In this document: piece after piece, positions 21,748-32,251 of the stretch
How positions within the stretch are numbered: the stretch's first letter is position 1
How the letters are laid out: each line of letters opens with the position of its first letter
Notes under the pieces: generated by a model
Database searches by the model: none
What the model was told of the DNA's origin: nothing
Seen by the model: only the letters and a program-made list of their open reading frames with translations
Made by a program: the position numbers and the translations under genes
Source: Thereva unica
Taxonomy: Eukaryota > Arthropoda > Insecta > Diptera > Therevidae
DNA length: 64,000 nt
Reading direction: 5' to 3'
Assembly: GCA_949987705.1 (NCBI GenBank)
Contig: OX465281.1
Span: 100,100,326-100,164,325, forward strand

Positions 21748-22032
21748 TGTAGGTCTTTGACGGTTAAAAAGGGAACCAGGTAGGCTATGACAGCAGCTAC
21801 CTGGTATCCCATACATTAATTTAAAATAGCAGGCGGGAGATATTTTATTCGTCTACTTTAAAGTAGGCGGTGGAATATCTCCAGCCTATAAAAGGCAAAC
21901 ATTTGTAAATATAAATTTAGTTATAATTTCAACTCACTTGTAAATACATAGTTGTAAATATTATAGAATAAATGTAAATAGCCAAACGTGACTATTATTA
22001 ATTTTTGGTTAGTGGCCAACCAGGCCACTACA
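21748..22032 (+). mobile_element. possible solo LTR
   Basis: The stretch starts TGTAGG and ends CCACTACA (TG...CA with short inverted ends). It has a TATA box (TATAAAAGG, 21887-21895) and a polyadenylation signal (AATAAA, 21967-21972) in LTR-like order. No target duplication is visible and no internal sequence is attached, so this is tentative. Confidence 0.32.
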
Positions 22033-24495
22033 AAAGCTCCAGGAAAGCTCCCTTGAGTCCGGGCAGATTCTCACTTGTTTGGGTATAATTCTGGACTACA
22101 CCTTACCATCTGCCTTCTCTTGTAATGGGGTTTGTAAGGGCTCATCTAGCACCAAGAAAATAAGGGGTACCCCTTACCAGATGAGTACTTATTTCAGTGC
22201 TCCATCGGTAAGGCCTTCCTAGAATTCCTACTGGGATGTGATTCCTGGAATATATATGTATATAAACTACAAATTATTTGTTTAGTGCTTAATATTCAAT
22301 CGTACTCTAAACTTTCACTTCTTTTCAAAACGTGGAGAAATTTTTCAAAAAATACTAATGCTAAGACGAAAAGAAAGTTTGCCACTTTTTCCGTTGGTAG
22401 CCGATAGAAGTTTCGGCGTACTCAAACATATTTAACATTATTTACGGCCATCGATAGACAGAATCGTGCCGTGGCCCTGTCACTACTAACTATTCCCTTG
22501 GGGTACTTCCCGAATTTCGGACCGCTTTCGGTTTATAAATTCTCTTCCGTAGTCCTCTCCCGTGTACCAAAACCGTTTATTTTTTACTATACGCGTGTGC
22601 GTGGTCGTACGCCTTGTAAACGTAGATGCGCAAGCTCCGCCGAATTTCACTCGGTTGCTTCCTAAAACTGCACTTGCTATGCACGCCTTCTTCGCTTATT
22701 CAATACTTCATTCGCTACATGCGAATTTTGAAAATCTACCGAAAAAGCTTACAAAAAAACAAACGGTTCACACTTTCCTGTATGTATGGGCGGCCAAAAA
22801 TTTCACCGCTGGATTTAACAACCGCAATTAAAACTAGTTCTCTTGATATACGACACCACGCGAGTTGAAAAATTTTTTTTATTCAATTCAATATTTCGTT
22901 ACTTTTTTATATAACCACAAAACGTATTTACAATCGAATTATGTTAATTTTAAGTACTTCTTTATCCTTTATATAACCGCACCTTTTTTCTTTTATTATC
23001 TAGCTAGCCAATTTCTTTTGAAAGTCAGCAAATGCAAGGTCGTTACCTTTACTCAAGTGCAACCTTTTGCATTTATGTATTACATCGAAAAAAACTTTAC
23101 CCTCAGGTTTTTTACGCTCAATTTCTCCTCCGAAAAAATATTTCAAACTCTAAAGGAACATTATATACACATGTATGTCATTAAATCCAATAAAATAATA
23201 GACCACATAAATATAATACGAAAATATGATAAATAAATGAGTTTTTTTATTTCAAAGTATAATTTCTTTTTCTCATTAATTTCTTCCAAAATTTCAAAAA
23301 AAATAATTTATTTAGCCACTAAATATCCGATGTATAACTTAAAATATAATGTACATTGTACATATGTATTTGTCTATTGACAGTAGTTCGAAAGCTTCTA
23401 ACTACTATTAAAAATAAAAAACCAAGAAAGCTTTTAAAGAAAATCACTGACTTACAGGGAAGCCTTTAATTAATAAACCCACGAACTCACGAATATATAT
23501 TAACCCAAAAAAAATATTTGCCGTCAATAGCAGAGAAAAAAAATTTTTTATATGCATTTCGCTAATTATCACTAAAAATATTTGCCTGGAGTTCATTTCA
23601 CTGGTTTTTGAAATTACCGTAAGGGTACTGTTACTTATATCGATTTGATTTACAATGCACGATCTAGCGGCTATCCAGTATAAAAAATTTGTACTTACGG
23701 TTTTTCCTTTTTCAATCTTACTATTTTTTCGTTATTTTCCGTTATGTATGTTCTTTTTGCTCACTACTGCTATTTATGTTCCGTTTTTTTTACTTGTCGG
23801 TCCTCCGCCTTATTTCGACGTGCCGTCTTTTTATTCCTAAAATATTTAATAAAAATTGACTTTACAATTTGTCTCTTACAGGTATTTTCTGTTGTTAATC
23901 TTAATTTTACTTAACTTAAATTCGGTTCCTTTGTTCCTCCTGATCTCTGGACCTCGTGCACGTGGTTACCTTTGCAGTGTAGGGCTTGACCGCTGTACGA
24001 TGTTCTAACACTTTCCTTTTTCCGTTATGGTGGAACTTATGCTCGGATCCCTGAACTCTAAATAACACGATTCCTGTCTGTTCTGTGCTGTATGTTGCTA
24101 TTTTTTCTTGAGGCTATTATGCTATTATGTTGATGATTTTTTTAGCGAGGCGTTTATCTTGGTACCGCCAGGCGCAATGTGCACTTTTCTCGTTTTATAA
24201 ATGCCGGTACTTGATTTTCACTCCCTTTTTGGGGCACGCACCAAAATTCCACGAATATATTTATTTTTTACTGGATAAAACAAAACCGTCGCGGTTGTCG
24301 GGGTCACCAGTGTGGGATTTCCTTGAGTGCTTATGGCCACCAGGGGTAATTTCTATTTTCCCGGACTTATAACGATTAAATTAAAACACGTTTTTGCTTT
24401 TCGAGAGGCGAGGTGGTGTGTCGGCAACAACTGAGCAAAGTGAACTGAAACTTTTTCATTTACCGGCAATATCCCAGCCCGTGATAACGGCGCGG
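22033..24495. other. spacer without recognisable genes
   Basis: Several open frames (for example 22865-23236) are AT-rich and hydrophobic by composition, without motifs. No tandem array or TIR pair was found. It may include LTR or leader sequence of the gag fragment that follows, but I cannot show this. Confidence 0.35.
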
Positions 24496-24637
24496 CTAAT
24501 ATTTGTTATCACAGGGGGGGCAGATCCATGGTTTTTCGATATCATCATGGATCTGCAGCTCAGTTGTTGTCGCCACAATCCCAAAGTTCCTGTTGTCAAC
24601 TCCCTCGGCGCTATGTCTTTCTACACCAGATAACCAA

Positions 24638-24901
24638 TCAGACATTCGTGCGGCACAGAGATCCTGATACGTCCGGTTGTGCCCGATAATTTTCAAGGTC
24701 GGATCGTTCCTGCGCATCAATATACTCCATTTCGAATCGAGCTCGCTCTTCTGCGAACCTTTTTTGTACTTCGGCACGTTTTCTTGCAGCTTCCATCAAA
24801 ATTGCATTTTCTCCTAATGACCGCTCTGACATCCTACGTTCAGACGCGAATCCAACTGATGTTGCGATTTTTGATTTTAGGCTTCCCAACTCGACACACA
24901 C
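24638..24901 (-). pseudogene. retroelement gag-like coiled-coil fragment (tentative)
   Basis: The frame encodes an 87-residue peptide with a charged helix (MEAARKRAEVQKRFAEERAR, then FEMEYIDAQE). This is the sort of coiled coil found near the start of BEL/Pao gag proteins. It is cut on its N-terminal side by the copia LTR. No zinc knuckle or protease remains. It could also be a chance open frame. Confidence 0.3.
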
Positions 24902-24905
24902 GCGA

Positions 24906-25108
24906 CTAAATGGACATTACCGGCAAAAACCGGATTAAAAGAATTTTATACAAAAATTATACGTTTTAATTCAGCCATTAAAAATGATACAATACTAACA
25001 ACGATAATAAAGAAGAAGACTAACTAAAAATGTATTCTTAAGAACTGTCATGTAAAAACAAAAGGCGTTGCCAGATAAGAAGAAGATCGAAAGTTAATTA
25101 TTCCAACA
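24906..25108 (-). repeat. copia 3' LTR
   Basis: On the minus strand the LTR starts TGTTGGAATAATTAAC at 25108, immediately after a purine-rich tract (AAAGAGGAGGAG, 25109-25120), which is the plus-strand primer. The pol stop codon TAA lies inside the LTR (TGTTGGAATAA). The left boundary is estimated at the junction with the gag-like fragment, as no second LTR is available for comparison. Confidence 0.6.
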
Positions 25109-25935
25109 CTCCTCCTCTTTCGATCGATTCGTTAACTCCGCATCTTTCTCTAAGTTCCTCGAATCGCGATGCTGCCAACGGCTTGGTAAGTATATCTGCC
25201 ACCATGTCAGTTGTTGGGCAATATTTGCAATCTACCAGTCCTTTGTCAACATAGCCCTTTACAAAATATAATCGGGTATCGATATGTTTAGATCTCCCAC
25301 TTAATTTTTCAAGTTTTGTTAGAGCAATGCAGCTTTGGTTATCTTCCCAAATAACTGTGGGTGAATTTAATACTATGCCAAAATCCTTTAATAAATTTCT
25401 AATCCAAACTGTTTCTTTACATGCTTCTGCAAGGGCAATGAAATCCGCTTCAGTTGAAGACAATGCGACGCAAGTTTGTTTTCTACAAGTTCAGCTTACT
25501 GCGCCACCATTTAAGAAAAATATATATCCTGTATTCGATTTTCTGTCATCACGATCTTCCTCCCAGTTAGCATCAGCGTAGATAGTACAAAAACCGTCTT
25601 CATTTCTTTTTCCAAGAGATAATGCCATATTTTGTGTGTACTTCAAGTATTTCAGAACTCTTTTCAACTCCGACCAATCTTCTTGACTAGCCTGTTTCGT
25701 CTTCCTTGCCAAAATAGATACACTCGCTGCTATGTCTGGTCTGGTATTTGTTGTCACGTACAATAAACAACCAATTAACTTTTGGTAGTTCTCATTACTG
25801 GTCATAGGGTTTGACTTTTGTTGCTTCAAGTATCCGGGATCCATTGGTATTTTGGATCCTTTAGAATTTTGTAGTCCAAATTCTCTTATTAAATTTTGTA
25901 TGTATTTTTTCTGTGATATCATATACTGCCCATTA
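25098..25935 (-). pseudogene. copia RT C-terminus and RNase H
   Basis: The order is YMISQKKYIQNLIREFGLQ, CLLYVTTNTRPDIAASVSIL and IYADANWEEDRDDRKSNTGY, then the RNase H end SSTEADFIALAEACKE, WEDNQSCIAL and KHIDTRLYFVKGYV, ending TKPLAASRFEELRERCGV. This is the standard end of copia pol. The frame shifts once, near 25465-25490 (SVS / SST). It continues from the part at 28870-29163, on the far side of the inserted transposon. Confidence 0.85.
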
Positions 25936-28869
25936 GGGTGGTTCTTAAAATCCAAAATTTGAAATTTAAGTGGGACACCCTTTTATAATGTTCTTTGGTA
26001 TAAAAAATGAGCATATTAATTTTTTTTATTTTTTGAACGAAGTTTAGGGGTCGCTACCGAATTTCAAAAAAAAAAATTTTTTTTTGCTATTTTTTCTTAG
26101 CCTGATACACGATATTATTAACCCAAAAATACAAGATCACAAAAGCAATATTAGGAACACTTCAAACGCTATATACACTCATTACACTCATTACCCCCCC
26201 CCCCCCCTCTAATCCCTTTTACCCGTCGCTGGCACGCCACTAGTGCCTAAATTAACGTACGACTAGAGCGCACGCCTTTTACGACTCCCCGGTTTACTGA
26301 GTGTATGGTATTTTATAAGTGTGTCCCATATTATAATATAATTATAATTACGGCATCTACATCTACAAGTAGTGGTTTAATATCTACAAGAAGCAAAACA
26401 GTGGTATGGTTAATCGGACAGATATCACCTATAAGAAACTAAACTTCCATCGACCAAAGAAGTATTGCAATTACTTTTCTATTATAAATTTGAGAAAAAA
26501 TTAAACAACAATGCTGCTGCGGATTCTACTACTCAAGACGTCTTGGCATTGTGGGAAAAAGCAAGCATACCTACTAGGAAAAAACAACATGTAAAAGAAA
26601 AAATACTGAAACACTTAAAGCAATGGCAATGTCTCACAAAGAATAAAGAAAATAAAACCAAGCGGTCCGAAGCAATACAACGAAAAGAAACAACGTGGCG
26701 GAGTCAACTCGAAGAACTTTTTGACATAGCTCATTCTGATGCATTGAAAATTATGAAAATCGAAGAAGATAAGCAATTTCTGCTAGCTCAAAAACAGAAT
26801 AGATCTGGAAAGATTGGAAGTTTAGATAAACATTATGCAAAAAAAGAGGCCGAAAAACAACGAAAACTGGAGCGGTTTCAAAACTTGAAACAGCGGGAAG
26901 AAGAAAGTATTAAAAAATTAACTGAAAAATCTACTCTGCCTATTTCATCATCTGAAATTGGAAGCAGCGACGATGAGAGGCTTATCATTCCTCCACAGCC
27001 ACGTCCTTCGAGCTCTGAAGCACCGCCAGCGAAACGGGGCAGAAAAAAATTATAGATGATCGTTTAGCTGTTAGCCTTGACATTGCCAAATTAAGCGATA
27101 GAAAAGCTGCTGTCGTCCTAACGTCTACACTAAAAAAAATTAAATGTGATCCTTCACAATACAACATTAACACTTCTTCTATTCGTCGTCAGCGAATACA
27201 ACATAGAAAGAAAATAGCACAATGTTTAAAATCAGAATTTAAACCGGAAGTGCCTCTCACCGTTCACTGGGATGGCAAGATGTGTGAAGATATCTCTGGC
27301 CACGAGATAGTAGATAGATTGCCCATTTTAGTGTCAGGTCAGGGCGTCGACCAACTTCTTGGTATTCCGAAGCTAAGCCGAGGAACAGGAGAGGCAACTG
27401 CAACAGCAGTATTTGAAGCTATAGTGTGTTGGAATTTAAGTGAACAAATTAAGTGCATGTGTTTTGATACGACGGCGTCCAACACTGGTTCCAGAAATGG
27501 AGCTTGCATTCTTTTAGAACAAAAGTTGGAAAAGGATTTGCTTTGGATGGCTTGCCGACATCATATACTCGAAATAATGTTAGAAGCCGTGGTACTTCAA
27601 GCATTGGGTCCTTCCAGTGGACCCGAAATTGCAATTTTCAAACGATTCAAAAATAATTGGGCAAATATTAACCAAAATGACTTCAAGAGTGTTTTATCTG
27701 ATAGATTGTTGTTTAAAGATTGTGAGCATATTTCAGAGGCGGTTATTACTTTTTCAAAGCAGCAATTAGCTTTGTACCAGCCGAGGGACGATTATCAAGA
27801 ACTCTTGCAGCTAATTATTATATTCTTGGGGGGTAAACTTGAAAAATCAACGTCCTTTAGAACACCAGCAGGTTTACATAGAGCTCGGTGGATGGCAAAA
27901 GCGATGTATTCGCTTAAAATTTTCTTATTTCGAGACCAATTTAAGATGTCGAAGAAAGAACTGCATGGTATAAAAGATATTTGCGTATTTACAGTGCGAA
28001 TATATGTGATATATTGGTATGAAGCCAATTCTGCACCGTTTGCACCTGGGAACGATTTGCAGCTGTTGAAAGATCTCAAGCTATATGAAGATATTAATCC
28101 GATAATATCCAAAGAAGCCCTAAAAAAAATAATGGGACAATTGTGGTACTTATCGGAAGAACTGGTGGGCTTAGCCTTATTTGACGACAGAATTAGCTTC
28201 TAAACTAAAAAAAATATGGTAAAAGCATTACAAAATGAAGGTCTAGAGTACTGTCCTAAGCGTATAACATTGGAAAATGATTCTATTCTTAACAAAAACC
28301 TTGAAGACTTAATCTCAAGCAACACATATAGGTTATTTCAGATAACTGGTATGACAACTGACTTTCTCAAGAACGATGCAGAAAACTGGGATAATGATGA
28401 AAGTTATAAAATAAATAAGGCAATAGCTTATAGTATGCGAGTTGTAAATGATATTGCAGAGCGAGGAGTAGCACTTATGGAGGAGTACAACAAATTACAT
28501 ACCACTGATGAAAAACAAAAACAATACCTATTATTATTGGTTAAAGAGTATCGAAAAAAGTTTCCTAACACCAATAAATCTACTCTGTTGTCAACATGAA
28601 TATTCAATTACTTGTTTTTTTTTATTAGGATGACGTTTTGTATGTGTTTGCAAGTGAATTTGAATGATATATTCGAATGAAAAAATTGTCACTTATATGA
28701 ATTTATTTATTACTACCCAAGTTTTATCTTTAGCGGTAGCGACCCCTAAACGTTGAATCAAAAATTCGAAAAAAATACAACAGACTTTTTTCAAATCATA
28801 GATTATAATTACGGGGTGTCCCTTGAGAAAATAAAAAAAAAATTTATTTTGGCCAGATAAGAACCACCC
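25936..28869. mobile_element. TIR transposon with TA duplication, unplaced superfamily (copy 2)
   Basis: Three blocks are inverted at the two ends: GGGTGGTTCTTA (25936-25947 / 28858-28869), GGGACACCC (25972-25980 / 28814-28822) and GTTTAGGGGTCGCTACCG (26042-26059 / 28734-28751). Flanking bases fit a TA target duplication in which one T was lost on the right: removing the element restores a copia frame D-T-Y-N-G-Q-Y. The element is 2934 bp long and carries one transposase-like gene on the plus strand. A poly-C run lies near 26196-26209. Same terminal hexamer and TSD as the element at 8783-11785. Confidence 0.78.
26406..28599 (+). pseudogene. transposase-like protein with D ... C-x-x-H-x-x-E ... 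RW core, nearly intact
   Basis: ATG at 26406 opens VNRTDITYKKLNFHRPK. A one-base slip near 26460 leads into a basic coiled-coil region (26465-27055), and a second slip in an A-run at 27043-27049 leads into the core (27250-28200). Core motifs are VHWDGKM, VDRLPILVSGQGVDQLLGIP, CFDTTASNTG, LLEQKLEKDLLWMACRHHIL, FKRFKNNW and HRARWMAKAMYSLKIFL. After one in-frame stop (28201) come NDIAERGVALMEEYN and KQYLLLLVKEYRKKFP (28440-28580). The Asp in DTTASN, C-x-x-H-x-x-E and an RW box occur in the same order as in hAT transposases, suggesting an RNase H fold; AERG may supply the final Glu. That parallel is inference. Only two slips and one stop separate it from an open frame. I recall unnamed homologues in aphids and other invertebrates. 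Confidence 0.7.
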
Positions 28870-29163
28870 ATATGTATCCTTTTCTATTTCCAAACCAAGA
28901 TAGTACTTTACTTCACCCAAATTTGTAACTTCGAAGTTTTTATGCATTATTTTTTCTACATTATAAATATTTTCCATACTTTCACTGGCTACTAATAAAT
29001 CATCTACATATATTAGAATATATCATATACACTTGTCCAGTTTCTTAACATATACATAGGCACGGATCAGCTGTGCTTTGATAGTACCCATCTTTAAGGA
29101 TCACGTCATTAATTGTTTGATTCCATGTTCTAGCGGCTTGCTTTAAACCATACAAACCCTTTT
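28870..29163 (-). pseudogene. copia RT, YVDD segment
   Basis: On the minus strand, KGLYGLKQAARTWN-like is followed by YVDDLLVASESMENI and then NFEVTNLGEVKYYLGLEIEKD. The first is the RT motif after the linker, the second is the catalytic Asp pair, the third the thumb. It is bounded on the left by the TA-type transposon and on the right by the LINE target duplication (29155-29163). Frameshifts occur near 29025. Confidence 0.8.
29155..29163 (+). repeat. LINE target duplication, left
   Basis: AACCCTTTT, repeated exactly at 36712-36720. It marks the insertion of the LOA/I-type LINE into copia RT. Confidence 0.85.
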
Positions 29164-29168
29164 ACTTC

Positions 29169-29757
29169 GTGGACCAAAGGTCAATTGTCGAGCTGAGACG
29201 GACGGGCGGCCAAATTGGCTACAAGTTTGGTTGGGCACAGCTTAGGATTAAGGCGGCAGAAAAGCCTATGTCCAAGGCTGACTCTGGCCAAGCTCATACT
29301 GTCCCCTCAGCGACCGCCAGCACTTCGCGAGCAACCGCGACCATTTCCGCTCCTATCACCAAGGAAGCAGATGCCCCTAATAACTGAAGCCTCGCATGAG
29401 CCTGCTCCGGAAATGGGAGAGGTAAGCTAAAATGTGAGGATGGTGACCACTGCACTCTCTAGGCTGGTGGTTGGGGGGTCCTCTAACGAGGTAAAGAATC
29501 CCTCCACTAGCTCAGTATTGCAGGCGGCTGGGGCAATGTCTAGTACCCCACCATCCGACACATGCGAACATATAGCCTCCAGAGAGGCTGGTGCTGCTGG
29601 CGGAATCGTCGGGGAAGCAACTCTGGATGCTTCCTCTATTGCCGCTACAGGCGGGGCTGAGCCTCTAAAATCACCACTCCAATCCTCAAGGGGTAAACCT
29701 CCACAGCCCAGTAAGGGTCCTAAGAAGGGGAGGAGAAAAAATCCCTTCAGGAAATGA
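29169..29757 (+). pseudogene. LINE ORF1 C-terminal part
   Basis: The start of the fragment (GGQIGYKFGWAQLRIKAAEK) is in one frame to 29387. The rest, rich in Ser/Ala/Pro, is in another frame, 29434-29757, with a stop at 29428-29430. It ends in a basic KKGRRKNPFRK tail. Its TGA (29755-29757) overlaps the ATG of ORF2 (29754-29756) as ATGA, the arrangement used for coupled termination and reinitiation in some LINEs. No zinc knuckle is seen in the surviving part. Confidence 0.55.
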
Positions 29758-32245
29758 GTACTGCTTTCAATATGAAGCTTGTCCAGATAAACCTTCATCA
29801 CGCCAAGGCTGCTTCTGCAAGGTTTATGTCGGGAAATTTAGATGTGGCCCTAATGCAAGAGCCATGGGTGTACCGAGGAAGAATATGTGGCCTCGCTACA
29901 AATGCTGGCAGGTTGATCTACTCCACCGAGCATGACTGCCCTAGAGCAGCACTGCTCATGGGGAAGAGACTAACATGCCTTTCTCTTTCGCAGTTCGTAT
30001 CCAGAGATCTGGTCGCGGCTGAGGTAGTGCTACCTGGAGACGTAGGAATGCCCAGGCTCGTTATAGCATCGGCCTACTTCCCTGGTGAAGAGCCTGCCCC
30101 ACCACCACCAGATGTCAAGAGACTTGTGGAAGATTGTACTAGGAGGATTATTCAGTTAGGGATTGGTTGCGATGCCCACGCGCACCACCTTGTGTGGGGA
30201 AGCACCAATACTAATTCTAGGGGCGATTACCTCCTTGATTTCATTACTACCTACAATTTACAGGCTATGAACAAGGGGCACGAACCTACCTTTTCTAATG
30301 TGATTAGGCAAGAGGTAATTGACCTGACTCTTGCTAGCACATTTGTCAGTTCCAGAATTCTAAACTGGCACGTCTCAAGTGAGCCATCAATGTCTGACCA
30401 TAGACATATAAGATTTAACCTGAGAGCTTCTGCAATATCCTCGGAAGCATTTAGGATTCCACGGCAGACTGACTGGGACGCTTATCGCACAGCTCTCAGT
30501 TTAGGAATCAGCCATATGGATACTAATCTCATTACTGAGGCCGATCTCGATCTAGTCTCTACCAATCTGCAGGAAACGATCATCGCAGCCTTCGAGAGCA
30601 GCTGCCCTGCGAAACCTAGAAGCACTAACCGAAAGGTTTCATGGTGGAACAATGATCTCTGCAAGCAAAGGAGAGAAGTCAGAAAATTATTTAATAGGGC
30701 TAAAGTCTCGGGAAACTGGGACCCCTACAAGAAAGCCCTTACCAATTACAATAAAGATTTGAGAAGATCCAAACGAAGGTCATGGAAAGCCTTCTGCGAA
30801 GAAATAGACAAACTTCCAGCCTCCACGAGGTTACACAAAGTTCTGTCTAAAGATCCCTCTAATGGCATTGTCTCTCTCAAGACCGCTGGAGGGTCCTTTA
30901 CGGAGAACACCAGGGATACCATGGAGCTATTAATCAGCACTCATTTCCCCGGCTCTCAGGTAATTAACCCTGGATTGGCCTTTGAACCTAACATTGAATC
31001 GGAGGTAGTACTTGCCCCTATAATAGGTCCTATAATAGGAACAAAGGCCTGGCAAACAGGATTTTCACTGCCGGTAAGATTGAGTGGGCCATTGGCACCT
31101 TCAGTCCCTTCAAGGCTGCTGGAAAGGACCACATCTTCCCAGCTCTCCTTCAGAGAGGCTTGCAAGAGATCTTACCGGTCCTGCTACCACTTGTTCGGGG
31201 TAGCTTTGCACTGGCCCACATTCCGAGGTGTTGGAGAGAGGCTAGGGTAGTCTTTATCCCTAAATCGGCGAGAAGATCATATAGAGAAGCAAAATCCTAT
31301 CGACCCATCAGCCTCTCTTCCTTTCTTCTGAAAACAATGGAGAAAGTTTTAGACAGTCATATTAGAGAGGGTCTTACAGCGAACCCACTTCACTGTCTGC
31401 AATTTGCCTACCGGCCAGGCAGATCTACAGAGACTGCCATTCATGTGCTAGTGAGATATATTGAGAAGTCCCTCAGGGCCAAGGAAATCTCTCTCTGCGC
31501 CTTTGCAGACATTGAGGGTGCGTTTGATAACGTTACCTTCGACGCGATCAATGAAGCAGCAGTAAAAAAAGGCATTCTTCGCCCCACTGCGAGATGGATC
31601 ACGTCGCTTCTCAGCAGCAGATTGATAACTGCTGAGATGAATGGTGAATCGATTACGGTAATTGCTGCTAAAGGCTGTCCTCAAGGGGGCGTTCTATCAC
31701 CCCTCCTATGGTCAATCGTGATCGACGAACTTCTTGCCGACCTGAATAACCGTGGATTTAAAACACAGGCCTATGCTGACGATATCGTCGTAACGGTTAG
31801 CGGCGGTCATGATAGCACCGTTTCAGACCTCATGCAAGCCGCTTTGTCACATGTGCATAGCTGGTGCCGTAGCAAGAATCTGGGTTTTAACCCACAAGAA
31901 ACTGTCATCGTACCGTTTACTAATAGAAGGAAGCTAAATTTGAAAGCTCCCTCTGTGGACGGCAAAGAAATAGGTTTCTCAAAGGAGGCTAAATATCTAG
32001 GCATAATCCTGGATCAAAAGCTCTCCTGGAAATCTCAAATTGAGAGAGTAACTGCCAAGGCAACTGCATCTCTCCATGTTTGTCGCCAATTTGTAGGAAA
32101 AACCTAGGGTCTTAAACCTAGGTTATTGTTTTGGCTATATACTACGGTCGTAAGGCCCATGATCACATATGCATCCATCGCATGGTGGGCTAAGACCAAA
32201 CAAAAGGGTGCTATGATTAAGCTGGCCAGGGTGCAAAGACTGGCC

Positions 32246-32251
32246 TGTCTT
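32246..32251 (+). repeat. target duplication of the RTE-like LINE, left
   Basis: TGTCTT, repeated at 35540-35545. Joining the two flanks restores the host LINE reading frame ...RLACLGITGAK..., which confirms the boundaries. Confidence 0.8.

Noticed and set aside
22471..23236. Cluster of plus-strand ORFs as a gene
   Set aside because: Composition-driven open frames in AT-rich DNA with no conserved motif and no consistent frame.
24496..24777. PHD-finger-like ending (PWICPPC) of a retroelement gag
   Set aside because: It is in a different frame from the coiled-coil fragment, and on the wrong side of it for a BEL/Pao gag.
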